From Hyphomicrobium sp. (lineage in GTDB: Bacteria > Pseudomonadota > Alphaproteobacteria > Rhizobiales > Hyphomicrobiaceae): a stretch of 64,000 bases of DNA. The position numbers were made by a program, and so were the translations under genes. Under the pieces are notes generated by a model. The model ran no database searches. It was not told the DNA's origin and was given only the letters and a program-made list of their open reading frames with translations. Below are positions 1-8,052 of this stretch, in pieces (the stretch's first letter is position 1; each line of letters starts with the position of its first letter). The stretch lies in the NCBI GenBank assembly GCA_016793445.1, contig JAEUME010000011.1:1-64000 (forward strand). Direction: 5' to 3'.

Positions 1-93
1 GGCTATCGGATCGTACGCGTCACGAACCCCGACGTGTATGACAATCTCGACGGCGTACTCGACGGCCTGTTGGCGATATTGGAGGCGCGTTGA
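1..93 (+). CDS. C-terminal end of a DUF559-like (endonuclease-domain) protein, partial
   Basis: The window opens inside a reading frame of 30 codons that ends at TGA 91-93. The visible C-terminus begins GYRIVRVTNPDVYDNLDGVL and continues with a short helix. It resembles the end of DUF559 proteins, small very-short-patch-repair-like endonuclease-fold proteins, whose last strand and helix read roughly G-Y-R-V-hydrophobic-R followed by N-x-D-V and a GVL helix. No catalytic residues are in view, so the assignment rests on this short tail alone. The last codons lie inside the left arm of the long inverted repeat that starts at 81. Confidence 0.5.
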   Translation, partial: GYRIVRVTNPDVYDNLDGVLDGLLAILEAR

Positions 94-310
94 GGTGCAC
101 TGTGGCGGCTTCCATGCAGGCGGCCGCCCCCCACCCCCCCCAGCGGGGCCCCCGCAACCCGCACCCGGGGGGAGGAAAGCGCCGGCCACTACGGTGAAAG
201 GGAATACAAAACCCATTACCCCCCCGGGGCGGGGTGGGGGGGCCCCCAGGGGGGGGGTGGCGGGGGGCCGCCTGCATGGAAGCCGCCACTGTGCACCTCA
301 ACGCGCCGCC
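81..310. repeat. Long inverted repeat with G/C-homopolymer core
   Basis: Bases 81-124 and 266-310 are reverse complements over about 44 bp with only two mismatches. The left arm carries GAGGTGCACTGTGGCGGCTT and the right arm its complement. The 140 bp between them also tends to pair: C-rich runs at 126-170 face G-rich runs at 221-268, leaving a loop of about 40 bases around 175-215. The G runs could form G-quadruplexes. The arms are much better matched than the homopolymer core, which may mean slippage or sequencing error in the core. The left arm includes the stop codon of the upstream gene. Confidence 0.8.
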
Positions 311-341
311 CCTAACCCTCTCTGTGAGGACGGGGAGAGGG
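306..341. repeat. RIME-like intergenic palindrome (partial copy)
   Basis: This is a short copy of the CCCTCTCCCC / GGGGAGAGGG palindromic unit seen in several other gaps of this window. It sits directly after the right arm of the foldback repeat and before the stop of the membrane protein gene at 371. Only one half-element is recognisable. Confidence 0.6.
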
Positions 342-370
342 AAAAAAGTGGGCGTCTCTTCCCGCTGAGA

Positions 371-673
371 TCACTCTCTTCCTCTCCGCGTGCGAAACCC
401 GATCCAGGCGTAGGCGAGGCCCGTCAACAGCGACAGGACAAACACGCCCGCGGCGGCGCGCGCCACACGCGGGGCGTCCAGAACGCCGATCCACGCGGCG
501 ATGTAGAGAAGGACGAACCCCGCAACGGCGCCTGCAAACGCGGCGATCATCAGTTTGGCGGGCTCATCCGCCTTGCGGCCCGTGAAAAAGGCCACGCCGA
601 TCAAGGCAGGATTGAGCAGCGCGTAGAGCACCACCTCGAAAAGCGGCACGATGCTTTCAGGATCCGGCGTCAT
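371..673 (-). CDS. Small conserved membrane protein of unknown function
   Basis: The 100-residue product has three hydrophobic stretches, roughly residues 8-31, 42-65 and 72-92, separated by short charged loops, with an Arg-rich C-terminus. It is therefore probably a three-pass inner-membrane protein. I recognise no named domain. The ATG at 671-673 lies three bases downstream of the chorismate mutase stop. That places it as the last gene of the minus-strand cluster gatC, secreted protein, gatA, chorismate mutase and this gene, probably on one transcript. Confidence 0.72.
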   Translation of the reverse strand: MTPDPESIVPLFEVVLYALLNPALIGVAFFTGRKADEPAKLMIAAFAGAVAGFVLLYIAAWIGVLDAPRVARAAAGVFVLSLLTGLAYAWIGFRTRRGRE

Positions 674-676
674 CGC

Positions 677-1027
677 TCAGCCGCCGTCGTTGTCGGCGCC
701 GGTGTCGGCGTCCAACCTGGCGGCCTGGGACTGGCGCAGGTGCTCTTCCTCGTACTGGATGAACCAGCCGATCATCTGCCGCCACAAGGCTTCGCACAGA
801 TCGGGCGAGACGCCCTTGTCCTTGGCTTGCACGCGGACCTTGTCGATGACCTGCTGGATGCGCCAGGGCACGACGGCGCCTTCGGGCGTGTTCATCTTAA
901 GCTGCCAGGCACGGTCGACGTAGCCGAAGCGCTCGGCGATGAGATTGACGAGCGCTTCGTCAATCCGGTCGATTTCGCTGCGGACTTGGGCCATGTCCGC
1001 GCATTCCCAGGGCCGTTTTGGATCCAT
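677..1027 (-). CDS. Chorismate mutase, AroQ (type II) monofunctional
   Basis: This enzyme converts chorismate to prephenate, the branch step towards phenylalanine and tyrosine. The 116-residue protein is all-helical like AroQ mutases. It has the N-terminal helix VRSEIDRIDEALVNLIAER, in which Arg16 matches the first active-site arginine, then a second conserved basic segment (RAWQLK) and a later helix ending QMIGWFIQYEEEHL. Length fits a single-domain AroQ enzyme without a regulatory or dehydratase domain. It follows gatA by six bases, so the two are probably co-transcribed. The acidic tail (about residues 100-116) looks unstructured. Confidence 0.88.
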   Translation of the reverse strand: MDPKRPWECADMAQVRSEIDRIDEALVNLIAERFGYVDRAWQLKMNTPEGAVVPWRIQQVIDKVRVQAKDKGVSPDLCEALWRQMIGWFIQYEEEHLRQSQAARLDADTGADNDGG

Positions 1028-1033
1028 CTCGCT

Positions 1034-2533
1034 TTACCCCTTCGTCCACCACTTCTCAGGCACGGTGAAGCGTCCGGCCGCATCTTCGATCGCCTGCGCG
1101 GTGCGAAACAGCGTTTCCTCGTCGAACGGTTTGCCGATGAGCTGAAGACCCAGCGGCGTGCCCTGCGAGGACAATCCCGCGGGGACCGACATGCCCGGAA
1201 GGCCGGCCATGTTCACCGTGACTGTGAAGATGTCTTCAAGATACATTGCCAGCGGATCACCCGTCTTCTCGCCGAGCGCGAACGCGGGCGAGGGCGTCGT
1301 CGGCGTAAAGACGACATCCACCGTCTTGAAGGCCTCATCGAAGTCGCGCTTTATCAACGTGCGTACCTTCTGCGCCTTGAGATAATAGGCATCGTAATAG
1401 CCCGCCGAGAGCACGTATGTGCCGATCAGAATACGGCGGCGCACTTCCTTGCCGAAACCGGCTGCGCGCGTGTTCTCGTAGGTGTCGATGAGATCCTTGC
1501 CCGGAACGCGCAAGCCGTACCGCATGCCGTCATAGCGGGCGAGATTGGAGGAGGCCTCCGCCGGCGCGACGATGTAATAAGCCGGCAGCGCGTACTTGGT
1601 ATGCGGCAGGGAGATGTCGTGGATCGTGGCGCCCGCGGCCTTCAGCCACGCGATGCCGTCGTCCCAGAGCGTCTCGATCTCCTTTGACATGCCCTCAACG
1701 CGATACTCCTTCGGCACGCCAACCTTCAGGCCCTTGAGGCCTTTGGTCAGCGCCGCCTCGTAGTCGGGCACGGGCGCATCGACGCTTGTCGTATCCTTGG
1801 GATCGTGGCTCGCCATGACTTTCAGCATGATGGCGGCATCGCGCACCGTCTTGGCGAGGGGGCCTGCCTGATCGAGCGAAGAGGCGAAGGCCACGATGCC
1901 CCAGCGCGAGCAGCGGCCATAGGTCGGCTTGATGCCGACCGTACCCGTCAGAGCTGCGGGCTGGCGGATAGAGCCCCCCGTGTCGGTGGCGGTGGCGGCA
2001 AGGCACAGATCGGCCGCGACAGCGGCGGAGGAACCGCCTGACGAACCGCCCGGAACGAGCTTGTCGGCCGAGAGCTTGCCGTCTTTGCCTTTGCGCCGCC
2101 AGGGCGAGACGACATTGCCGAACGCACTCGTCTCGTTGGAAGACCCCATGGCGAACTCGTCGTTGTTGAGCTTGCCGAGCATGACCGCGCCTGCATCCCA
2201 CAGGTTCTGACCGACCGTCGACTCATAAGGGGGTTTGAAGTCGTCGAGGATCTTGGAACACGCCGTCGTACGGATGCCTTTCGTGCAGAACAAGTCCTTG
2301 TTGCCGAGCGGCAAACCTTCGAGTGCCCCGCCCTTGCCGGCAGCCAGACGCTTGTCGCTCTCTTTGGCTTGCGCGCGCGCATGGTCGGGCGTCACCAGCA
2401 CATAGGCATTAAGCGCACCGTTAGCCGCCTCGATCGCACGCAAGTGCGCGTCCGTAAGTTCGAGCGCGGTGAATTCCTTCCGGGCAAGGCCATCGCGCGC
2501 CTGCGCCAACGTCAGCTTGGTCAGATCGGTCAC
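1034..2533 (-). CDS. gatA: Aspartyl/glutamyl-tRNA amidotransferase subunit A (GatA)
   Basis: GatA is the glutaminase and amidase subunit of GatCAB. That complex converts misacylated Glu-tRNA(Gln) and Asp-tRNA(Asn) to the correct aminoacyl-tRNAs, and alphaproteobacteria rely on it where GlnRS or AsnRS is absent. The 499-residue protein carries the amidase signature [13 protein letters not shown] at about 162-174 and [10 protein letters not shown] at 184-193. The Ser-cisSer-Lys triad is visible as Lys79 (in GNKDLF), Ser164 and Ser188. Length is normal for the family. gatC lies upstream on the same strand, separated by a small secreted-protein gene. gatB is not in the window. Confidence 0.97.
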   Translation of the reverse strand: MTDLTKLTLAQARDGLARKEFTALELTDAHLRAIEAANGALNAYVLVTPDHARAQAKESDKRLAAGKGGALEGLPLGNKDLFCTKGIRTTACSKILDDFKPPYESTVGQNLWDAGAVMLGKLNNDEFAMGSSNETSAFGNVVSPWRRKGKDGKLSADKLVPGGSSGGSSAAVAADLCLAATATDTGGSIRQPAALTGTVGIKPTYGRCSRWGIVAFASSLDQAGPLAKTVRDAAIMLKVMASHDPKDTTSVDAPVPDYEAALTKGLKGLKVGVPKEYRVEGMSKEIETLWDDGIAWLKAAGATIHDISLPHTKYALPAYYIVAPAEASSNLARYDGMRYGLRVPGKDLIDTYENTRAAGFGKEVRRRILIGTYVLSAGYYDAYYLKAQKVRTLIKRDFDEAFKTVDVVFTPTTPSPAFALGEKTGDPLAMYLEDIFTVTVNMAGLPGMSVPAGLSSQGTPLGLQLIGKPFDEETLFRTAQAIEDAAGRFTVPEKWWTKG

Positions 2534-2538
2534 GGCCT

Positions 2539-2943
2539 TTACTTCCCCTTCTCAGCATCGCAGCGCACGAAAATCGTGTCGTTCCCCATCACCGTCACTT
2601 TCAAGGACCCGTCAGGGAGCCGTTCGAAAAGGTCACTTTCGGGTCCCTCCTCGGCGCCTTCCTGGCAATCCAGCGCGGCCTTCCATTTCTTGCCCTTCTC
2701 GACTTCGGTGATCGAGCGGAACGTACACGAGCCCTCCCACCCCTCGAAGCCATCTTCCGTCAACGTCTCAGGCACCGTCTCGATGTTGCGCGCCGCGCCG
2801 GCGGCGAGTGCCGCAACCTTCTTGCAGCCCTCCACGGTCGCATAGGTGCCCGGGCCGATGAAGTTGCCCTTCATCTGCGCGATGGCCGTCCACGCGAGGG
2901 CGCAACTCGCCGCGACCAGACCTGCGATCAGAACCGGGCGCAT
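2539..2943 (-). CDS. Small secreted protein of unknown function, between gatC and gatA
   Basis: From the ATG at 2941-2943 the product is 134 residues. It starts [20 protein letters not shown] and appears to have a signal peptide cleaved near an AIAQ site. The mature part contains three cysteines, in EGCKK, GSCTF and LDCQE, plus one near the end (VRCDAE), which suggests disulfides and a periplasmic or surface location. I chose this ATG over an upstream TTG because a GGAG lies seven bases before it and the gene then starts just after the gatC stop. No named domain was recognised. Its placement inside a gat operon is positional, with no obvious link to tRNA amidation. Confidence 0.7.
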   Translation of the reverse strand: MRPVLIAGLVAASCALAWTAIAQMKGNFIGPGTYATVEGCKKVAALAAGAARNIETVPETLTEDGFEGWEGSCTFRSITEVEKGKKWKAALDCQEGAEEGPESDLFERLPDGSLKVTVMGNDTIFVRCDAEKGK

Positions 2944-2947
2944 GGGA

Positions 2948-3235
2948 TCACTCCACAACCTTGGGCACGACGTAGAAATGATCTTCGGTCATCGGCGCGT
3001 TGGCCGTCACCGCATCGGCCATCTCCCCGTCCGTGACCTTGTCTTCGCGCGTCTTGAGCTTCTGGGCCACCACGCGCGTCATGGGCTCGACGTTGGTGGT
3101 ATCCACCTCATCGAGTTGCTCAACCCACTCCAGAATCTGCGTCAGCTCCTTTTCGAGGCCCTTGGCCTCCGCATCGGTGATCTTGATGCGGGCGAGACGC
3201 GCGATACGCCGGACGGTCTTTTCATCGACCTGCAT
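2948..3235 (-). CDS. gatC: Aspartyl/glutamyl-tRNA amidotransferase subunit C (GatC)
   Basis: GatC is the small scaffold subunit that wraps around GatA and stabilises GatCAB. The 95-residue protein has the family pattern: an N-terminal helix with [10 protein letters not shown], a central [13 protein letters not shown] segment, the VEPMTRV motif at about residues 70-76, and a C-terminal [10 protein letters not shown] ending. Length is typical. It is the first gene of the minus-strand cluster. The 216 bp to ruvX is a divergent promoter region with no other gene seen. Confidence 0.95.
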   Translation of the reverse strand: MQVDEKTVRRIARLARIKITDAEAKGLEKELTQILEWVEQLDEVDTTNVEPMTRVVAQKLKTREDKVTDGEMADAVTANAPMTEDHFYVVPKVVE

Positions 3236-3451
3236 GATCTCAAGTCCTTACGGGAATAAGCGGGAAAATCCGCGTTGGCTGGTGCTCTCATACCGGGAGT
3301 TCGCGCCTGTGCGCAACCCGACAGCCCGCCTTTCGCCGTTTGCCGCAGGACTTCGCCCGCCCGCCAGGGTAGAACGGCAGCCCAATGTGCCAACCCAATG
3401 CGCCCGCCTGGTAATAACAAGCGTGATGATGACCGACCCTCCTGCGGCCTG

Positions 3452-3955
3452 ATGGAGATCATGAACGAGAACGCCACGCCAGCCACCGGCACCACCACGC
3501 AAGACGTCGCGGCCTTTCTCGCCTTGCTGCCCCCGCAAGGGCGCCTCATCGGCATCGATGCGGGCACCAAGACTTTAGGCCTGGCCTTGAGCGACATCAC
3601 GCGCATGATCGCCTCGCCGCTGGAGACCATCCAGCGCAAGAAGTTCGCCCTCGACGCCGCACGCCTGCTGGCATTGACGCAGGACCATCACGTCGGCGGC
3701 TATGTCGTGGGCCTGCCTGCAAATCTCGACGGCACGGAGGGCCCCCGCGCGCAAGGAACACGCGCGTTCACCCGCAACCTCAACAAGTTGACGCTGACGC
3801 CGATCCTGTTGTGGGACGAGCGTCTCACGACGCAACTCGCCGAGCGCATGTTGATTGATGCCGACCAGAGCCGCAAACGCCGGGCCGAGGTGATCGACAA
3901 GCTCGCCGCGACCCTCATCCTGCAAAGCGCGCTCGACCGCATGCAGCTGAGGTAG
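3452..3955 (+). CDS. ruvX: Putative pre-16S rRNA nuclease / Holliday junction resolvase-like (RuvX, YqgF)
   Basis: This is a RNase H-fold protein of the YqgF/RuvX family, implicated in maturing the 5' end of 16S rRNA and originally proposed as a Holliday junction resolvase. The 167-residue product has the core strand GRLIGIDAGTKTLGLALSD with its catalytic-type Asp. It also has VVGLPANLDGTEGPRAQ and DERLTT, where the second and third acidic residues normally sit. An alternative ATG at 3461 would remove three residues. The frame is open further upstream, but homologues begin close to this point. It is divergent from gatC. Confidence 0.93.
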   Translation: MEIMNENATPATGTTTQDVAAFLALLPPQGRLIGIDAGTKTLGLALSDITRMIASPLETIQRKKFALDAARLLALTQDHHVGGYVVGLPANLDGTEGPRAQGTRAFTRNLNKLTLTPILLWDERLTTQLAERMLIDADQSRKRRAEVIDKLAATLILQSALDRMQLR

Positions 3956-4171
3956 CAAGACCGCAAGCCAGGTACGCCGGCACCCATGTATGCCTAAGGA
4001 CACGGGTTTTCCGGATGCACCGCCTGAACCTTTTCCGGCGCAGGTTTGTTTCATGTGTGGGCACATTGCGCTTCACGCATTCTTCGCGCGTGCGTCGCAG
4101 GACTGCCGCATTAATCGAAGAGTCTAGGCCGCGGGGCGCGCGCGTAGATCATTTGCCAGGAATTTCCGGGA

Positions 4172-5383
4172 ATGACCGAAGAACTTTATCTATCGCCCCT
4201 GCATACGACACCCACGCCGGGTTCCCTCGCTTACCTGGACGGTGCGCTGAGTGAACGCAAAATTATCCGCTTCGCGCCAACGGTTCGCCGCGAAATCCGC
4301 AGGCTGATCCGCAGCTGCCCGCGTGCGGGCGACCTGTGCGACACTTTCCCTGGCCTGCTCTACGCCTTGGCGGCCCGCTCTGGCCCCGCGCAAGCCCGCA
4401 TCGGTGCGCTTTCGGCGGTCGAGGCCGGTGCGCCATTGAAGGTCGTCGCGCGCACTTTGGGATTACCCATGTGGCTGCGCCGGCTCCCGCCGGAAGCCTT
4501 TGGCGACATCTCCGGTCCCTTGCCGCAAAGCCCGGCGTTCACGCGCCAGATCGTGAACCGCCTGCCGCGGTCGGCGCGCGAAAGCCGCTCCTGGCTCCAG
4601 GCCGTGCTTTTTGCCTACGAAGCCTGCGGCGAGGACTTCGCCATCTGGCTCGCCGGGCAGCCTCTCTTCTCCGATGATCTCGAACCGCGCAGAGCGTTGG
4701 CTGTTCTGGCGGCCTACGCCTGGCACTCCGGCCGCCCCGACACGGAGGCCTTCAAATTGATCGTCGTGCCCTGGCGCAGCGAGATTGCGCTCGATACGGC
4801 GCTGTGCGCCGCCAAGAGCTGGTTCAACCGCGTGCGCCTCGTGCTGCAACTGCCCGAAGGCGCCTTGAAGGATAGCTGGCTCAAGCCCGGCACGGCGCTC
4901 GGCTTCAGCTTCGAACCGCTGCTCGATGCGCCCAGCCTGCTCAAGGAAGCCGCGGCGATGCACAACTGCGCCGACCAATATGCCGAGCGTCTGGTCCGCG
5001 ACCGCTGCCGGCTGTTCTCGGTGAGGCGCAACGGCCTGCGCGTGGCGACGCTGGAAATTGGCCAGCACGCGCGCGAAGGCGGCGTGCTGGCCATCAACCA
5101 GCTCAAGGCGCGCCACAACATGGCCGTATCGAGCGAGGTCTGGCAGGCGGCTCACGCCTGGATGGCAACGCAGCCGGCGCTGCGCCGCCTGCCACCGCTT
5201 ACCATGCCCGAAAGCACCTGGGATCAGCTCGCCTGGTGGTCTCTGCTTGCGCCCTATCGCAACGCGCACGCGGGCGCACCCTGGTTTGACCCGACCGCGT
5301 CCCATCTGGTGTTTGCGGGCCTCGATGCGGATCTGACCGACCTCGCCCGCCGAGGCGGCGTGTCAAGCTGGCTGTTCACCTGA
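4172..5383 (+). CDS. PcfJ-like domain protein, function unknown
   Basis: The 403-residue protein has a C-terminal segment (about 258-335) resembling PcfJ-like proteins known mainly from plasmids and phages. The segment contains EAAAMHNCADQYAERL, then VRRNGLRVATLEI, then AINQLKARHN before a Trp-rich helix. The conserved H-N-C near its start matches the family's H-x-C core. The N-terminal 250 residues are helical and rich in Arg, Leu and Ala, with no motif I recognise. PcfJ function is not established. The gene stands alone on its strand and its end overlaps the convergent ATPase gene by eight bases. Confidence 0.65.
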   Translation: MTEELYLSPLHTTPTPGSLAYLDGALSERKIIRFAPTVRREIRRLIRSCPRAGDLCDTFPGLLYALAARSGPAQARIGALSAVEAGAPLKVVARTLGLPMWLRRLPPEAFGDISGPLPQSPAFTRQIVNRLPRSARESRSWLQAVLFAYEACGEDFAIWLAGQPLFSDDLEPRRALAVLAAYAWHSGRPDTEAFKLIVVPWRSEIALDTALCAAKSWFNRVRLVLQLPEGALKDSWLKPGTALGFSFEPLLDAPSLLKEAAAMHNCADQYAERLVRDRCRLFSVRRNGLRVATLEIGQHAREGGVLAINQLKARHNMAVSSEVWQAAHAWMATQPALRRLPPLTMPESTWDQLAWWSLLAPYRNAHAGAPWFDPTASHLVFAGLDADLTDLARRGGVSSWLFT

Positions 5384-7928
5384 CGGAGCGGCCTGCCCTC
5401 CCCGCGCGCCGGGCGAAATACATCGTCTTCGCCACCTCGGTCGCCGCGACGTACGCGGCCACGATGAACAGCCCTATCGCCATGAGGTGCCATGGGATCG
5501 GCACGAACCCGAACATCGAAGCGATGAAGCTATTGTATGTCAGATAAAGCGCCATGACGAAGACGGCGGCGGTCGCATACAAAAGCGTCCGGCTCGGTGT
5601 ACTCTTCCATGCCGGCCGATGCGTTCTTAGAACGAGAACGACGACAAGCTCCGTCATCAGCGACACGACGAACCAAGTGCTCTGAAATAACGCCTCATGC
5701 GCACGAAATACGCCTAGCAGTACCGCGAAGGTTACGAGGTCGAATACCGTGCTGATGAGCCCGAATACCAGCATGAACGACTGGATGCGGCTGATATCCC
5801 AGCGCTGAGGCAGCGCTGTCGCCTCATGATCCACGTTATCGGTCGAGATGGCGATGGAGGGCAGGTCCGACAGGAAATTATTGAGCAGGATCTGCTTGGC
5901 GAGCAACGGCAGGAACGGCACGAACACCGTCGCCACCGCCATGCTGATCATGTTGCCGAAATTGGCGCTCGTGGTGATCTCGATATATTTGATCGTGTTC
6001 GCGAAGGTGTGGCGGCCATCGATGACGCCCTGTCGCAGAACATCCAGATCGCGCTGAAGCAGAACGATATCGGCCGTCTCGCGCGCCACATCGACTGCCT
6101 GATCGACCGAGATGCCGACGTCGGCAATATTCAGCGCCGGCCCATCGTTGATGCCGTCCCCCATATAGGCGACGACATGCCCGCTGCGCTGAAGGGCGCG
6201 CACGATCCGCTCTTTCTGCTGAGGATCGACTTCGGCGAACAGATGCGTCTTCGCAGACTGGTGCCAGAGCGCTTCATCGCGCATTTCATTGAGCTGCTCT
6301 CCGGTGAGCAGGCGGGCGGGATCGAGTCCGATGGCCGCCCCGACGTGCGCTGCGACATACCGATTGTCGCCCGTGATGATTTTCGTTGCAATACCCAGCG
6401 CCGACAAGGACTGCACCGTCGCCTCGATCCCCTCCTTCAGGGGATCAAAGAACAGCAGGAAACCCTCAAAGACCATTTCCGTCTCGTCGGCCTTGTCGTA
6501 GTGGTCCTTTGCCGGCACGGTGCGGCTTGCAAGGCCCAGCACCCGAAAGCCCGCCTCTCCGCGTTGCTCGTAGAATGCGCGGACCCTCTGAAGGCTTTCG
6601 TCATCGAGAGGGCGGCTGCCATCCTTGGCGGCGATCTGCGTGCAGCAGGCGATGACGTTGTCGAAGGCCCCCTTGGTCAGAATCGTATGGCGGGCGGGAC
6701 CCTCCACGCTTTCAACGACGATGGTCAGGCGCTTGCGCAGGAAGTCATACGGGATCTCGTCGATTTTTGCCGGAAGGGCCACGGCAAGCTGCTGCGTCCC
6801 GGCGTGCGCGATGATGGCGGCATCGAGCGGATTCTCGATGCCCGTCTCCAGCGTCGCGTTGATGAAGGCCAGGCAGAAGACATCCCCGGACTCCTCTCCC
6901 GCGGGATTCATGGCGCCGCTCAATTCCACCACGCCTTTCGTCAGCGTGCCCGTCTTGTCCGTGCAGAGCACATCGGCGCTGCCCAGGTTCTCGATGGCGT
7001 CGAGCCTGCGCACGATGACGCCCCGCTCAGCCATGCGGCGAGCGCCAGCCGACAACGTGACGCTCATGATCGCAGGCAGCAGCTCGGGGGAAAGACCGAC
7101 GGCAAGCGCCACCGCGAACAGCAATGAGTCGATCGGAGGACGGTGAAGCATCAGATTGACCGTCAGCACGCCAAGTACGATCACGACCATGATGCGCGTC
7201 AGCAGGTAGCCGAACCTGCGGATGCCGCGCTCGAAGTCCGTTTCGGAACTCGCCTGCGAGATGTGCGAGGCGAGCCCCGCGATCTCCGTTTCGGCCCCGG
7301 TCTTGACCACGAGCACCTTGGCGGTTCCGCTGCGGACCGAGGTGCCGAGATAGACGACGTTGCGGCGTTGCGGCAGGGCGGCGGCCTCGGGCGACGGCTC
7401 GGTTGATTTCTCGGCCGGGAACGATTCCCCTGTCAGCGCCGCCTGCGACACCAGAAAATCGCGCGCCTCGATCACGACACCGTCGGCCGGAACAAGGTTG
7501 CCTGCCGACAGCGAAATGATGTCACCCGGCACAAGAAGGCTGGCGTCGACCGGCCGCATCGCCCCGTCGCGCGTCACCAGCGCTTGCAGGGACAGCCGCT
7601 CGCGCAACTTTCGTACCGCTTCGGAGGCACGATATTCTTGCGTGAACCCCAGGATCGTGCTGCCGATCACGATGAGTAGGATGATAATCGCATCCGTCCA
7701 CTCCTGGACGATGATCGACACGACCGCCGCGAAGATCAGGATGAGGACCAGCGGACTTTCATATTGCCGGGCCAGCAGGCGCAGCACGCCAGCCCCCTGG
7801 GCTTTGGCGACGGAGTTGGCGCCTGTGACGGCGAGCCGCCGCTCCGCCTCGGACTGCGTCAGCCCGCCTTGCGCCGTCGCGAGCAATGCGAAAAGCTCTT
7901 TCGGGCTATGCGTCCAATACGCCTGCAT
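5376..7928 (-). CDS. mgtA: Magnesium-translocating P-type ATPase (MgtA/MgtB type)
   Basis: This inner-membrane P-type ATPase is predicted to import Mg2+. The 850-residue product starts at the ATG 7926-7928, preceded by GAGAAGG. It has the type III cation ATPase layout: actuator loop LTGESF (Thr166-Ser169), SPELLP in the fourth membrane helix (280-285), phosphorylation site CTDKTGTLTKG with Asp324, hinge GDGINDGP, and a cluster of C-terminal helices. PELLP in place of the PEGLP of calcium pumps fits MgtA. The frame stays open about 550 bases upstream, but that part overlaps the next gene and is a shadow. Its 3' end overlaps the PcfJ-like gene. Confidence 0.93.
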   Translation of the reverse strand: MQAYWTHSPKELFALLATAQGGLTQSEAERRLAVTGANSVAKAQGAGVLRLLARQYESPLVLILIFAAVVSIIVQEWTDAIIILLIVIGSTILGFTQEYRASEAVRKLRERLSLQALVTRDGAMRPVDASLLVPGDIISLSAGNLVPADGVVIEARDFLVSQAALTGESFPAEKSTEPSPEAAALPQRRNVVYLGTSVRSGTAKVLVVKTGAETEIAGLASHISQASSETDFERGIRRFGYLLTRIMVVIVLGVLTVNLMLHRPPIDSLLFAVALAVGLSPELLPAIMSVTLSAGARRMAERGVIVRRLDAIENLGSADVLCTDKTGTLTKGVVELSGAMNPAGEESGDVFCLAFINATLETGIENPLDAAIIAHAGTQQLAVALPAKIDEIPYDFLRKRLTIVVESVEGPARHTILTKGAFDNVIACCTQIAAKDGSRPLDDESLQRVRAFYEQRGEAGFRVLGLASRTVPAKDHYDKADETEMVFEGFLLFFDPLKEGIEATVQSLSALGIATKIITGDNRYVAAHVGAAIGLDPARLLTGEQLNEMRDEALWHQSAKTHLFAEVDPQQKERIVRALQRSGHVVAYMGDGINDGPALNIADVGISVDQAVDVARETADIVLLQRDLDVLRQGVIDGRHTFANTIKYIEITTSANFGNMISMAVATVFVPFLPLLAKQILLNNFLSDLPSIAISTDNVDHEATALPQRWDISRIQSFMLVFGLISTVFDLVTFAVLLGVFRAHEALFQSTWFVVSLMTELVVVLVLRTHRPAWKSTPSRTLLYATAAVFVMALYLTYNSFIASMFGFVPIPWHLMAIGLFIVAAYVAATEVAKTMYFARRAGRAGRSVR

Positions 7929-7946
7929 GTGCCTTCTCGCGCGGCC

Positions 7947-7980
7947 GAACTGCTGACTTGGCAAATGACCTTGGCAGTTC
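7947..7980. promoter_or_regulatory. Possible hairpin in the mgtA leader
   Basis: Seven-base arms GAACTGC and GCAGTTC enclose a 20-base loop just upstream of the mgtA ribosome-binding site. mgtA leaders in other bacteria often carry regulatory RNA, but this one is only about 120 bases long and matches no Mg2+ riboswitch I know. Treat it as weak. Confidence 0.25.
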
Positions 7981-8052
7981 ACGTTGCTGCCTTGTAGCAG
8001 ATGCCGCGCGGGTAAGATGCCGCCACCCCGCCGCTCACGCCGCCCCGCGCGC

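Noticed and set aside
38..1687. 549-codon open frame on the plus strand opposite the chorismate mutase and gatA genes
   Set aside because: It lies antisense to clear genes, has no domain I recognise and the Arg/Ala/Gly composition of a GC-rich shadow frame.
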